From Actinomadura craniellae (GTDB taxonomy: Bacteria > Actinomycetota > Actinomycetes > Streptosporangiales > Streptosporangiaceae): DNA of 64,000 bases. The notes under the pieces are model-generated. The model saw only the letters and a program-made list of their open reading frames with translations, did not search any database and was not told the origin of the DNA. The stretch lies in NCBI RefSeq assembly GCF_003289645.1, contig NZ_QLYX01000001.1:434001-498000 (forward strand), read 5' to 3'. The translations under genes were made by a program, and so were the position numbers. This document shows, piece by piece, positions 17,237 through 26,127 of the stretch; position 1 is the first letter of the stretch; every line of letters begins with the position of its first letter.

Positions 17237-18361
17237 TCAGTGCCGTGCCTCGATCGGGCTGCGTTCCACGGCCCGGTCGCCGGCCACGAAGTGCAGGGCG
17301 CTCCACATGTTGGTCGTGCCGCAGGCGTGGTTGGGGACGATCCGCAGCAGGTCGCCCACGCGCAGGCCGGAGGTGCCGGGGCCGGTGAGGTACCCGTGCT
17401 CCTCGTTGCCGCCGGTGAACTCGACCCCGTCCAGCGGCCCGCCCGCCGCGTCGCAGACGATGCCGAGGGTTCCGGCGGTCGCGATGGAGTCGGAGCTCAT
17501 CGCCTTGATGCCCGCATCGACGATCACCGTTCCGGGGCGCTGGGCGCTGACGACACGGGTCAGCACGGTCTGCGCGCACTGCTCGATCCGGGCGCTGCCG
17601 AGGCCGACCTGGTTGGCGTCGAAGTAGACGTAGGTGCCGGGCCGGGCCTCGGTGACCCCCGCGGCGAACGGCGCGGACGTCGCGCCCGGCGTCGAGCCGA
17701 CCGAGACCAGCGGGCACGCGTGCCCGGCGGCGCGCAGCGCCTCGGCGACCTGCACCAGCGTGCGCCCGGCGAGGTCGCCCGCGGCCTCCAGCCCGGCGCG
17801 GTCGGGGCCGTGCGCGGCGAGGTGGCCCTCGTGGGTGAGTACGCCCCGCAGTTCCAGCGCGGGCAGCGCGGCGAGCGCGGCGGCGGTCGGGACAGCCCGG
17901 TCGGGATCGACGCCCGCGCGGTGCAGGCCCGTGTCGACCTCCAGGACGAACGGCACCGCGACCCCGGCGGCCTCCGCCGCCCGCGCCAGCGGTGCCGCCG
18001 CCTCCACCGAGTCGAGCGCGACGGTCAGGCCGCCCCGGGCGAGCGCACCGACGGCGAAGGCGACCTTGGCCGGCCCGACCGGCTGGTGCGCCCACAGCAC
18101 GTCCGCGACGCCAGCGTCCTGGAGCAACGTGACCTCGGCGGGGGTGGCGCAGGTGAACCCGATCGCGCCGTGCGCGAGCTGGCGGCGCGCGACCGCGAGG
18201 CACTTGGAGGTCTTGAAGTGGGGGCGCAGCGCGACCCCGGCCGCGTCGAGCGCGGCGGCCATCGCGGTCAGGTTGGCCTCCATGCGGGGCCGGTCGACGA
18301 GCAGCGCGGGCGTCGGCAGCTCGGCCAGGTCCGTCCCGCCGGGCGGGAACGCGGCGGTCAT
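17237..18361 (-). CDS. Fold-type III PLP enzyme, D-threonine aldolase/D-serine dehydratase-like
   Basis: The 374-residue protein matches the alanine-racemase-fold group that includes D-threonine aldolase and eukaryotic-type D-serine dehydratase. The PLP lysine is Lys50 in RPHFKTSK. The C-terminal NHACGTTN carries the His and Cys that bind the catalytic metal in this group. It would cleave or dehydrate a beta-hydroxy-D-amino acid. It is the last gene of a long operon and overlaps the preceding amidohydrolase by four bases. A dehydratase would release an enamine, which fits the RidA gene in the same operon. Aldolase and dehydratase cannot be told apart here. Confidence 0.85.
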   Translation of the reverse strand: MTAAFPPGGTDLAELPTPALLVDRPRMEANLTAMAAALDAAGVALRPHFKTSKCLAVARRQLAHGAIGFTCATPAEVTLLQDAGVADVLWAHQPVGPAKVAFAVGALARGGLTVALDSVEAAAPLARAAEAAGVAVPFVLEVDTGLHRAGVDPDRAVPTAAALAALPALELRGVLTHEGHLAAHGPDRAGLEAAGDLAGRTLVQVAEALRAAGHACPLVSVGSTPGATSAPFAAGVTEARPGTYVYFDANQVGLGSARIEQCAQTVLTRVVSAQRPGTVIVDAGIKAMSSDSIATAGTLGIVCDAAGGPLDGVEFTGGNEEHGYLTGPGTSGLRVGDLLRIVPNHACGTTNMWSALHFVAGDRAVERSPIEARH

Positions 18362-19185
18362 GCGAGGCCCATCTGCGGGCGCGGGTCGCCGTCCAGCAGC
18401 CACTCGACGGTCTCCTTCTTGATCTCGGGGAAGCCGGACGGGCGCTGCCCGACCATCTCGCGCAGCCCGGCGACGGCCTCCGCGGGTGTCCAGAGCGGGA
18501 AGTCGGAACCGAAGACGAGCCGGTCCACCACATCCCACTCCTGGGCGCGGGCCAGCGCCAGGTAACCGTCCATCGGACGGGCCCAGGCCGCCGACACGTC
18601 GGCGTACACCCGGCGGTTCTTGCGCAGCGTCACGATCGTCTCGCGCTGCCACGGGTGCCCGAGGTGCGCGATGATCTGGACGAGGTCGGGGTGGCGGCGC
18701 GCGACCTCGTCCACGCCCAGCGGGTTGCTGACCGACAGGTCGCCCGCCGGGCTCGGCGTCGCACCCATGTGCCACAGGACGACCAGACCTGCGTCGGCCG
18801 CGGCCCGGTAGAACGTGTCGTGGACGGTGTCGCGCGGGTCGAACAGCGCCAGCACCGGGTACAGCTTGATGCCGCGCAGGCCGCGTGCGACGCCGTCGGC
18901 GAGCTGGTCGAGCACGTCGGGATCGGTCGGGTCGAGCGCCATGAACCCGATCGTCTCGGTGGCGGTGTCCGCGCAGAACCGCTCGGTGTACTCGTTCGGG
19001 GTGAGGACACCGGCGGCGGTGGCGCGGATGCCGAACACGCACGCGGCGGTCACGCCCGCCATCGCACGGTCGTAGTCGGCCGGGCCGAACTCGTGGGCGC
19101 CCTGCCCGTAGACGGGGCGCCAGTGGTCGTCCCACTCGTGGCCCCAGTGCTCGGGCCGCTGGCAGTGGGTGTGAAAGTCGATCAA
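18358..19185 (-). CDS. Amidohydrolase-2 family metal-dependent hydrolase (TTG start)
   Basis: This 275-residue TIM-barrel protein starts with the metal-binding IDFHTH motif. It also has HMGATPSP, IIAHLGHPW with a conserved histidine, and GSDFPLWTP carrying the catalytic aspartate, all typical of the amidohydrolase-2/ACMSD-like group. These enzymes hydrolyse or decarboxylate small cyclic acids and lactones. The only reasonable start is TTG at 19185, which overlaps the iclR stop as TTGA; GGAGG stands four bases before it. No in-frame ATG or GTG gives the conserved N-terminus. It overlaps the downstream PLP-enzyme gene by four bases. Confidence 0.83.
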   Translation of the reverse strand: MIDFHTHCQRPEHWGHEWDDHWRPVYGQGAHEFGPADYDRAMAGVTAACVFGIRATAAGVLTPNEYTERFCADTATETIGFMALDPTDPDVLDQLADGVARGLRGIKLYPVLALFDPRDTVHDTFYRAAADAGLVVLWHMGATPSPAGDLSVSNPLGVDEVARRHPDLVQIIAHLGHPWQRETIVTLRKNRRVYADVSAAWARPMDGYLALARAQEWDVVDRLVFGSDFPLWTPAEAVAGLREMVGQRPSGFPEIKKETVEWLLDGDPRPQMGLA

Positions 19186-20042
19186 CCATCCTCCTGGGTG
19201 CGGGGTGCGCCGGAGCGCAGGAACGAGTGCAGGTACTGCAGGGCCGCGACGACGTCGGCGTCGGCCGCGAGGGCCGCTCCCGCCGCGCGCAGCCGGTCCA
19301 GGTAGCGGGCCTGCCGCTGGTCGTCGAACTCGGCGGACGGCCCGGACACGCTGACGGCCGCCACGCAGACGCCGTCCACCTCGAGCGGGGTCGCGACGCA
19401 GCGCAGCCCGACGCTGCCCTCGTTGTCGTCGAGGGCGTACCCGCGTTCGGCGGTGGCCCGCAGGTCCCGGGCCAGGGTGTCGGCCGTGACGAGGGTGCGT
19501 TCGGTGCGGGCCGGGAACGGCTCGGGCGGCAGGTGCGGCGCGAGGCCGGCGGGGTCGACGCGGGCGAGCAGCATCTTGCCGAGCCCGGTGCAGTAGGCGG
19601 CGTCGCGGGTGCCGGGCATGGTGTGGAAGCGGATCGGCCGGTCGGGCTCGCGGACGCACACGTGCAGCACCTCCCGCCCGTCCAGCACGCCGAGGTTGGC
19701 GGTCTGCCCGGTGTCCGCGGCGACCCCGGCGAGGTGACCGCCGGCGATCTGGGACAGGTCCAGCCCGGACAGGTACCCGGTCGACAGGGTCAGCGTCTTG
19801 TGGCCGAGCCGGTAGGCGGGGCGCTCGTCGGCGCGGACCACGTAACCCATCTCCTCCAGGACGGCGAGGAGCCGCACGAGCGTGCTCTTGGGCAGGCCGG
19901 TGTCCTCGTTGAAATCGTTCAGCGTCAGTGTCCCGCCCCGCTCGGCGAGCCGTTCCAGCAGGGCGAGGCCGCGGGCCAGCGCGTTGGCGTGGTAGTTGGC
20001 CGAGACCGGGCGGTCGCTGTCCACGTCGGTGGTCGGTGCCAT
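19182..20042 (-). CDS. IclR-family transcriptional regulator
   Basis: The 286-residue protein has a winged helix at about residues 22-85 (ALARGLALLERLAERGG, then TGLPKSTLVRLLAVLEEMGYV). A GAF-like ligand-binding domain follows at about 95-265 (YCTGLGKMLLA, and GLRCVATPL as the ligand loop). It should respond to a small metabolite of the pathway. It is embedded as the eleventh gene of the operon, between the deacylase (16-base gap) and the amidohydrolase (overlap). An IclR-type palindrome lies about 10 kb away in the operon's divergent promoter region (30717-30735) and is its best candidate binding site. Confidence 0.9.
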   Translation of the reverse strand: MAPTTDVDSDRPVSANYHANALARGLALLERLAERGGTLTLNDFNEDTGLPKSTLVRLLAVLEEMGYVVRADERPAYRLGHKTLTLSTGYLSGLDLSQIAGGHLAGVAADTGQTANLGVLDGREVLHVCVREPDRPIRFHTMPGTRDAAYCTGLGKMLLARVDPAGLAPHLPPEPFPARTERTLVTADTLARDLRATAERGYALDDNEGSVGLRCVATPLEVDGVCVAAVSVSGPSAEFDDQRQARYLDRLRAAGAALAADADVVAALQYLHSFLRSGAPRTQEDG

Positions 20043-20058
20043 GGTGCCTCGTCTCCGA

Positions 20059-21636
20059 TCAGGGGGTGCGCAGGATCTCGCCGGGGCGCGCGCCGCCGTG
20101 CACGCCGTCCTCGACCACGGGGCGGCCGCCGACGAGGACCGCGCGGATCCCGTCCGGATACTGCTGGGGTGCTGCGAACGTAGCCCGGTCGGCGATCCGG
20201 GCGGGGTCGAACACGGCGATATCGGCGACCGCTCCGGGGCGCAGGACGCCGCGGCCGGCGAGCCCGGCCCGCTCGGCGGGGGCCGAGGTGCACTTGCGCA
20301 CCGCCTCGGCCAGGTCGAGACCGCCGGGCCGCCGGACGTACTCGGCGAACAGCCGCGGGTAGCAGCCGTAGGAGCGGGGGTGCGGGACGCCGCGCCCGGT
20401 GGGGCCGTGCGGGTCGAGCGCCTGCCCGTCCGAGCCGATCACGGCCGCGGGGTGGGTGAGCGCGTCCAGCAGGTCGCGTTCGCTGCGGCCGCCGGCCACG
20501 ATCTGCACGCCGTTGCCGTGCGCGGCCAGCAGGTCGAGCGCGACCCGCGACGGGTCGGTCCCGGCGGTGGTGGCGAGGTCGGCGACGGTCCGCCCGGTGA
20601 CGTCCTCGGACCCGTCCGGCACGCGGCTGACCGTGATCACGTCCCAGGAGTTCGGCATGTCGCGCCACCCGGCCGTGACGCGGGCGCGGACGTCGCGCAG
20701 CGCGAGCCGGGCCCGCATCGGCTCCTCGCCGCCCTCCTGGGCCCAGGCGGGGAGCAGCTGCGCGAGCGGGGCGTTCCCGGCCAGGTAGGGGTAGACGTCG
20801 AAGGCGACGTCCGCCCCGGCGGCGCGGGCGTCGTCGATCAGCTCCAGCGCCCGCGCGACCGAGCCGTGGTTGCGCTTCCCGACCGCGGCCAGGTGGGAGA
20901 TCTGGGTCCGGCAGCCGGTGGCCGTGGCGACGCGCAGGGCCTGGCGGACGGAGTCGAGCAGCCCGTCGGCGTAGTCGCGGACATGCCAGGCGAACAAGCG
21001 CCCGTGGGCGGCCGCGGTGCGGCCGAGCGCCTCCAGTTCGTCCTCGCGGGCGTAGCAGACCGGCGCGTACACCAGGCCGGTGGAGACGCCGGCGGCGCCC
21101 GCCGCGAGGGCGTCGCCGAGCAGGCCGCGCATCCGGTCGAGTTCGGCCGCGCCGGCGGGACGGTCGCCGAACCCGACCGCGGCCGCCCGCAGCGGGATGT
21201 GCGCGACGAGCGCGGCCACGTTCACCGAGGGCCGGGCGGCCTCCAGCGCGGCGAGGTACCCGGGCAGGTCGGACCAGTCCCAGCGGACGGCGGGGTCGGC
21301 GTCCAGGTATCCGGCGGCGGCGCGTAGCGCCGCACGGTCGGCGGCGACGGGGGTCACGCCGAGGCCGCAGTTGCCGACCACGACGGTGGTGACGCCCTGC
21401 CGGACGGCGCTGTGCGCCTGCGGCCCCGAGAGCAGCGTCAGGTCGGAGTGGGTGTGCACGTCGACGAACCCGGGGGTCACCACCTGCCCGGTCGCGTCGA
21501 TGGTCCGCGCGGCGGGGCGGCCCGCCAGGTCGCCGATCGCCGCGACGTGCCGGCCCGTGACGGCGACGTCGGCGCGGCGCGGGGCGGCTCCGGTGCCGTC
21601 GAGGACGGTCCCGCCGGCGATGAGCAGGTCGATCAC
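20059..21636 (-). CDS. N-acyl-D-amino-acid deacylase (D-aminoacylase-like)
   Basis: The 525-residue product is a member of the amidohydrolase superfamily resembling D-aminoacylases. It begins IDLLIAGGTVLDGTG and has the metal motif GFVDVHTHSD, the characteristic TTVVVGNCGLG segment, the ISHL histidine and the IGSDGQ aspartate. Such enzymes split N-acyl-D-amino acids into a fatty or acetic acid and a D-amino acid. The GTG start at 21636 overlaps the ridA stop by four bases. Together with the peptide importer it suggests that the operon takes up and deacylates D-amino-acid-containing compounds. Confidence 0.87.
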   Translation of the reverse strand: MIDLLIAGGTVLDGTGAAPRRADVAVTGRHVAAIGDLAGRPAARTIDATGQVVTPGFVDVHTHSDLTLLSGPQAHSAVRQGVTTVVVGNCGLGVTPVAADRAALRAAAGYLDADPAVRWDWSDLPGYLAALEAARPSVNVAALVAHIPLRAAAVGFGDRPAGAAELDRMRGLLGDALAAGAAGVSTGLVYAPVCYAREDELEALGRTAAAHGRLFAWHVRDYADGLLDSVRQALRVATATGCRTQISHLAAVGKRNHGSVARALELIDDARAAGADVAFDVYPYLAGNAPLAQLLPAWAQEGGEEPMRARLALRDVRARVTAGWRDMPNSWDVITVSRVPDGSEDVTGRTVADLATTAGTDPSRVALDLLAAHGNGVQIVAGGRSERDLLDALTHPAAVIGSDGQALDPHGPTGRGVPHPRSYGCYPRLFAEYVRRPGGLDLAEAVRKCTSAPAERAGLAGRGVLRPGAVADIAVFDPARIADRATFAAPQQYPDGIRAVLVGGRPVVEDGVHGGARPGEILRTP

Positions 21637-22121
21637 GGCGTGGCTGCCGTCCCGCGCAGCCGGAACGTGGCCTGCACTTCGACCGGGCTGCCGGTGGGCA
21701 GCGCGGCGACGCCGAGCGCGGCCCGGGCGTGCCGGCCCGCTGCGGCGCCGAGCACGTCGAGGAACAGTTCCGTGGCGGCGTCGGCCACGAGGTGCTGGTC
21801 GGTGAAGCCCGGTGCGGACGCCACCCACACCGTGACCGCCTCGACGTGCTCGACCGCGCCGAGGCCGCCCTCGTCGCCCAGTTCGTCCTGGACGGCGGTG
21901 AGGACGTTGCGGGCGCACTGCCAGGCGCACGACCGGGCCGCCTCGATCGGGACGTCCTCGCCCACCCGGCCCGCGGCGAGCAGCTTCCCGTCCCGGACGG
22001 CGACCTGCCCGGAGACGATCAGCGTCGGCCCGGCGCGCCGGGCGGCGGCGACCGGGGGACGCTCCCCGAGGGGCCCCGGTCCGTCGGGGGCGGCGGCGAG
22101 GCGGGCTGCGGCGTCGTGCAT
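21633..22121 (-). CDS. RidA/YjgF family protein (enamine/imine deaminase-like)
   Basis: The 162-residue protein has RidA features: the strand GPTLIVSGQVAVRDGKLL, then CARNVLTAVQ in the central helix and the VTVWVASAPGF segment, closing with ARAALGVAALPTGSPVEVQATFRL. RidA proteins hydrolyse reactive enamines and imines, such as 2-aminoacrylate made by serine dehydratases, to keto acids. The ATG at 22121 follows GGAGACACC. An upstream ATG at 22172 overlaps the ABC-transporter stop, but it would add 17 unconserved residues without a ribosome site. Co-transcription with a D-serine-dehydratase-like enzyme makes a clean-up role plausible. Confidence 0.87.
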   Translation of the reverse strand: MHDAAARLAAAPDGPGPLGERPPVAAARRAGPTLIVSGQVAVRDGKLLAAGRVGEDVPIEAARSCAWQCARNVLTAVQDELGDEGGLGAVEHVEAVTVWVASAPGFTDQHLVADAATELFLDVLGAAAGRHARAALGVAALPTGSPVEVQATFRLRGTAATP

Positions 22122-22168
22122 GGTGTCTCCTTGCTCGGGTGCGGGGCCGGGGCGGTGCGCCGGCGGGG

Positions 22169-23173
22169 TCATGCGGGGGCCAGGACGTCGGTGACTTCGG
22201 CGAAGTGGCAGGCGGTCGGGTGACCGATCCCGTCGCGCCGCACCAGGGGCGGCGCCTGCGTCGCGCAGACGTCCTGCGCCTTCCAGCAGCGGGTGCGGAA
22301 CCGGCAGCCGGACGGCGGGTCGATCGGGCTCGGCACGTCCCCGGTCAGCACGATCCGCTCGCGCCGCCCGGCCGCGCCGGGGCCGGGCCGGGGGACGGCC
22401 GACAGCAGCGCCTGCGTGTAGGGGTGCGCGGGGTTCCGGAAGATCTCCTCGCGGGTGCCGGTCTCCACGACCGTCCCGAGGTACATCACGGCGATCTCGT
22501 GGGACACGTGCCGCACCACCGACAGGTCGTGCGAGATGAACAGGTACGCCACGCCCAGCTCGCGCTGCAGCTCGCGCAGCGTGTTGACGATCTGCGCCTG
22601 GATCGACACGTCCAGAGCGCTGACCGGCTCGTCCAGGACGAGCACCCGCGGGCCGAGCGCGAGCGCCCGGGCGATGCCGATGCGCTGCCGCTGCCCGCCG
22701 GAGAACTCGTGCGCGTACCGGCGGGCGTGCGCGGGCGCGAGCCGCACCATGTCGAGCAGTTCGGCGACCCGCGCCGGCCCGCCGTCGCCGTAGCGGCCCT
22801 GGACGCGCAGCGGTTCGGCGATGATGTCGTGCACGGTCATCCGCGGCGACAGGGACGCGTACGGGTCCTGGAACACCAGTTGCAGGTCGCGGCGGAGCGC
22901 GCGCAGCTCGGCGCCGCGGGCGTGGGTCACGTCCCGGCCGGCCACGACGATCTTTCCGGCGGTGGGCTCCAGCAGCCGGACCGCCATCCGGCCCGTCGTG
23001 GTCTTGCCGCAGCCGGACTCGCCGACCAGGCCGAGGGTGCGGCCCGCGTGCAACGTGAAGTCCACGCCGTCCACCGCGTGGACGCTGCCGGTCCGGCGGC
23101 GCAGCGGCCCCGACCGCACCGGGTAGTGCTTGGCCAGATCGGTGACGCGGAGGACCTCCTCGGGTTCGGTCAT
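22169..23173 (-). CDS. Peptide ABC transporter ATPase (DppF-type)
   Basis: The 334-residue ATPase has Walker [10 protein letters not shown] near residue 45, a Q-loop ([14 protein letters not shown]), the signature [15 protein letters not shown], and Walker [12 protein letters not shown]. The C-terminal oligopeptide-transporter extension includes [12 protein letters not shown] and a four-cysteine-type segment ([14 protein letters not shown]) that in relatives can hold an iron-sulfur cluster. It pairs with the adjacent DppD-type ATPase and overlaps it by four bases. It powers uptake of a peptide-like solute across the cytoplasmic membrane. Confidence 0.92.
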   Translation of the reverse strand: MTEPEEVLRVTDLAKHYPVRSGPLRRRTGSVHAVDGVDFTLHAGRTLGLVGESGCGKTTTGRMAVRLLEPTAGKIVVAGRDVTHARGAELRALRRDLQLVFQDPYASLSPRMTVHDIIAEPLRVQGRYGDGGPARVAELLDMVRLAPAHARRYAHEFSGGQRQRIGIARALALGPRVLVLDEPVSALDVSIQAQIVNTLRELQRELGVAYLFISHDLSVVRHVSHEIAVMYLGTVVETGTREEIFRNPAHPYTQALLSAVPRPGPGAAGRRERIVLTGDVPSPIDPPSGCRFRTRCWKAQDVCATQAPPLVRRDGIGHPTACHFAEVTDVLAPA

Positions 23174-24210
23174 GCGGTCTTCTCCTCGGCCAGCTCGTGG
23201 TGGAAGTGGCAGGCGCTGGCGCGTCCCGGCCCGGTCGGGGCGAGCTCGGGCCGCTCCGTCCGGCACCGGTCCCGAGCCAGCGCGCAGCGCGGGGCGAACG
23301 GGCAGCCCGGGGCGGCCTCGCCCGGCGCGGGCGGTGTCCCGGGGATCGGTGTCAGCTCGTCGGCGTCGCCGTCCAGCCGGGGGAGGCTCTCCAGCAGCCC
23401 CCGGGTGTACGGGTGGCGGGGCGCGCCGAAGATCTCGGCGACCGGGCCGTGCTCGACCACCCGGCCCGCGTACATCACCACGACCCGGTCGGCCAGCTCG
23501 GCGACCACCCCCAGGTCATGGGTGATCAGCACGGTCGCCGCGCCGGTCTCCCGCCGGGTCAGCCGCAGCAGGTCGAGCACCTGGGCCTGGACGGTGACGT
23601 CCAGCGCGGTGGTCGGCTCGTCGGCGATGAGCAGGTCGGGGTCGTTGGCGATGGCCATCGCGATCATCGCGCGCTGCCGCATCCCGCCGGAGAACTCGTG
23701 CGGGTACTGCCGGAGCCGGCGCTCGGCGCCCGGCACCCCGACGAGGGTCAGCAGCTCGGCGGCGCGCTTGCGGGCGGCGGCCCGCGACATGCCGGGCCGG
23801 TGCAGCCGCAGCGCCTCGCGCAGCTGCGCGCCGATCGACATGACGGGGTTGAGCGCGGTCATCGGGTCCTGGAAGATCATCGCGATCCGGCCGCCGCGCA
23901 GCCGCCGCAGCTCGCGCGGGGGGAGCGTGCGCAGGTCGGTGCCGTCGAACACGACCCGTCCCGACACGACCCGGCCGGGCGGCTTGATCAGCCCGAGCGC
24001 CGACAGCGCGGTGACGCTCTTGCCCGAGCCCGACTCGCCGACGACGCCGAGCGTTTCGCCGGGCATGACGGCGTACCCGGCGCCGTCCACGGCGCGGACC
24101 GCGCCGTCGTCGGTGGCGAAGTCGACGACGAGGTCCTCGATCTCCAGCAGCGGCCCGTTCCCGGGCCGTTCCCGCGGCGGCGGAGCCGCCTTCCGGTGCG
24201 GCGCCTTCAC
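23170..24210 (-). CDS. Peptide ABC transporter ATPase (DppD-type)
   Basis: The 346-residue ATPase has Walker [10 protein letters not shown] near residue 60, Q-loop [14 protein letters not shown], signature [15 protein letters not shown] and Walker [13 protein letters not shown]. The C-terminal extension [12 protein letters not shown] and [14 protein letters not shown] is standard for dipeptide/oligopeptide importers. The start is a GTG at 24210 that overlaps the permease stop (GTGA). It works with the DppF-type subunit as the heterodimeric motor of the importer encoded by the five linked genes. Confidence 0.92.
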   Translation of the reverse strand: MKAPHRKAAPPPRERPGNGPLLEIEDLVVDFATDDGAVRAVDGAGYAVMPGETLGVVGESGSGKSVTALSALGLIKPPGRVVSGRVVFDGTDLRTLPPRELRRLRGGRIAMIFQDPMTALNPVMSIGAQLREALRLHRPGMSRAAARKRAAELLTLVGVPGAERRLRQYPHEFSGGMRQRAMIAMAIANDPDLLIADEPTTALDVTVQAQVLDLLRLTRRETGAATVLITHDLGVVAELADRVVVMYAGRVVEHGPVAEIFGAPRHPYTRGLLESLPRLDGDADELTPIPGTPPAPGEAAPGCPFAPRCALARDRCRTERPELAPTGPGRASACHFHHELAEEKTA

Positions 24211-25106
24211 CTGCCGCCTCCCTGTCCCGCCGGGGTGACGGCGTCGCGCAGCCCGTCCCCGACGAAGTTGACGGCGAGCACCGTCACCGCGATCGCGACG
24301 CCGGGCGGGATCCACAGCCAGGGCATCGTCTGGATCAGGGTCAGGTTCTGCGCCTCGTTCAGCATGTTCCCCCAGCTCGCCTGGGGCGGGCGGACACCCA
24401 GGCCGAGGAAGGAGGCGGTGGTCTCCAGCATGATCGCCTGGGCGACGGCCAGCGTGCCGGTCACGGTGACCGGCGGCAGCGCCGCGGGGACGATGTGCTT
24501 GCGGATCAGCCACCAGGCGTTCGCCCCGGCCGCCTCGGCGGCGTGGATGTACTCGCGGTCGCGCAGCGACAGCGTCACGCCGCGCACCACCCGGCCGGCG
24601 ACCGGCCACTGGGTCAGGCCGATCGCGGCGATCAGCACGGTCATGCTCGGGCCGACGATGCCGGCGAGCACCAGGATCACCACGACGGTCGGGAACGACA
24701 TCACGATGTCGGCCGCCCGCATGATCACGTGGTCGGCCCAGCCGCCGAACAGGCCGGAGACGGCGCCGAGCAGGGTCCCGACCGTGATCGCGGCGAGGGC
24801 GGCGGTCAGCCCGACCAGCAGCGACACCCGGCCCGCGTACAGCGTGCGGGCGAAGACGTCCCGGCCGGAGGAGTCGGTGCCGAACCAGTGCGCGCCGGAC
24901 GGGCCCTGGCGGATCGCGTAGAGGTCCACGGTGTTCGGCGGATGCCCCGCGATCAGCGGTGCCAGCAGCGTCACCAGCACCACCGCGCCGAGGACCGCCG
25001 CGCCGGCGACGGCCAGCCGGTTGCGGCGGAACCGGCGCAGCGCGCGGGCCCGCGGCGACGCGGACGGGGCCTTTTTGATCGCCGGCGAGGTCGTGATCGT
25101 GGTCAT
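24207..25106 (-). CDS. Peptide ABC transporter permease (DppC-type)
   Basis: The 299-residue integral membrane protein has an N-terminal cytoplasmic stretch (RALRRFRRNRLAV) before the first membrane helix. It carries the HWFGTDSSGRDVFAR segment typical of DppC, then five further helices with the cytoplasmic EAA loop (REYIHAAEAAGANAW). It forms the translocation pore together with the DppB-type subunit. Start ATG 25106 overlaps the dppB stop by four bases, and its own stop overlaps dppD by four bases. Confidence 0.92.
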   Translation of the reverse strand: MTTITTSPAIKKAPSASPRARALRRFRRNRLAVAGAAVLGAVVLVTLLAPLIAGHPPNTVDLYAIRQGPSGAHWFGTDSSGRDVFARTLYAGRVSLLVGLTAALAAITVGTLLGAVSGLFGGWADHVIMRAADIVMSFPTVVVILVLAGIVGPSMTVLIAAIGLTQWPVAGRVVRGVTLSLRDREYIHAAEAAGANAWWLIRKHIVPAALPPVTVTGTLAVAQAIMLETTASFLGLGVRPPQASWGNMLNEAQNLTLIQTMPWLWIPPGVAIAVTVLAVNFVGDGLRDAVTPAGQGGGR

Positions 25107-26062
25107 CGCAGGCTCACTCTCGGATCGACGGCGGCGTACAGGACGTCCGCGACCAGGTTGCAGACCAGCACCAGCACCGCCACGTACAGCGCGAACCCGA
25201 CGATCACCGGGTAGTCGTGCTGACCGATCGAGCTGACCGCGAGCTGCCCCATGCCGGGCCAGGCGAAGACCTGCTCGATCACCACCGCGCCGGCCAGCAT
25301 CTGCGGGATCTGGTACATCACCACTGTGATCAGCGGGATCAGCGAGTTGCGCAGCGCGTGCCGCAGCACCACCCGGGCCGGGGACGCGCCCTTCGCCTCG
25401 GCCGTGCGCACGTACTCGGCGCCGAGCTCGTCCACCAGGCCGCCGCGCACGTACCGGGTGAACGGCCCGGCCGTGACGAACGCCAGGATCAGCCCCGGCA
25501 GTACCAGGTGCCGGAGCTGGTCGACGAGGCCGCCGCCGCCCGGCGTCGTCATCCCCGCGGACGGCAGCACGCCGAGCTGCAGCGAGAAGACGTAGATCCC
25601 GACGATGCCCAGGAAGAACGGCGGCACCGACACCGCGGCCAGGCCGAGCACGGTCGCCCCGTAGTCGACCGCGGTGTTGCGCCGCACCGCGGCGGCCACG
25701 CCGAGCGCGACCGACACCACCAGGGCGACCGCCAGCGCGGCGCCCATGAGCTGCAACGTCGGGCCGACCCGCTCGCCGAGCACCGCTCCGACGGGCCGGT
25801 GCCCGACGTAGGAGTACCCGAGGTCGCCGTGCAGCGCGCCCGACAGCCAGTGGCCGTACTGCACGAATATCGGCCGGTCCAGGCCCAGCTCGTGCCGCTT
25901 GGCCTCGATGAACGCCGCCCCGCCGCCGCGCATCTGCTCGGGGTCGACCATCATGCGCACCGGGTCGCCGGGGGCGAGCCGCACCAGCACGAAGATCCCG
26001 ACACTGATCAGCAGGAACACCAGCACGTTCGCCAGCACCCGCCGGATGACGTAGGCCGCCAT
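25103..26062 (-). CDS. Peptide ABC transporter permease (DppB-type)
   Basis: The 319-residue protein begins with a membrane helix (YVIRRVLANVLVFLLISV) in the manner of DppB. It has the periplasmic RLAPGDPVRMM segment and a C-terminal half with the EAA loop (EYVRTAEAKGASPARVVLRHALRN, given here as two joined motifs) and the GAVVIEQVFAWPGMG signature. Six membrane spans are expected. It follows the binding-protein gene by 65 bases and is tightly coupled to dppC. It is part of the importer for the operon's substrate. Confidence 0.92.
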   Translation of the reverse strand: MAAYVIRRVLANVLVFLLISVGIFVLVRLAPGDPVRMMVDPEQMRGGGAAFIEAKRHELGLDRPIFVQYGHWLSGALHGDLGYSYVGHRPVGAVLGERVGPTLQLMGAALAVALVVSVALGVAAAVRRNTAVDYGATVLGLAAVSVPPFFLGIVGIYVFSLQLGVLPSAGMTTPGGGGLVDQLRHLVLPGLILAFVTAGPFTRYVRGGLVDELGAEYVRTAEAKGASPARVVLRHALRNSLIPLITVVMYQIPQMLAGAVVIEQVFAWPGMGQLAVSSIGQHDYPVIVGFALYVAVLVLVCNLVADVLYAAVDPRVSLR

Positions 26063-26127
26063 GCCTCACCTCCTCTCGTTCCCGTACCGCGCGGCCGGGG
26101 ACGCGCGGTGCGTCCCCGGCCCGCGGT

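Noticed and set aside
22122-22172. Upstream ATG for ridA overlapping the ABC-transporter stop
   Set aside because: No ribosome site, and 17 Pro/Gly-rich residues not seen in RidA proteins; kept only as an alternative start.
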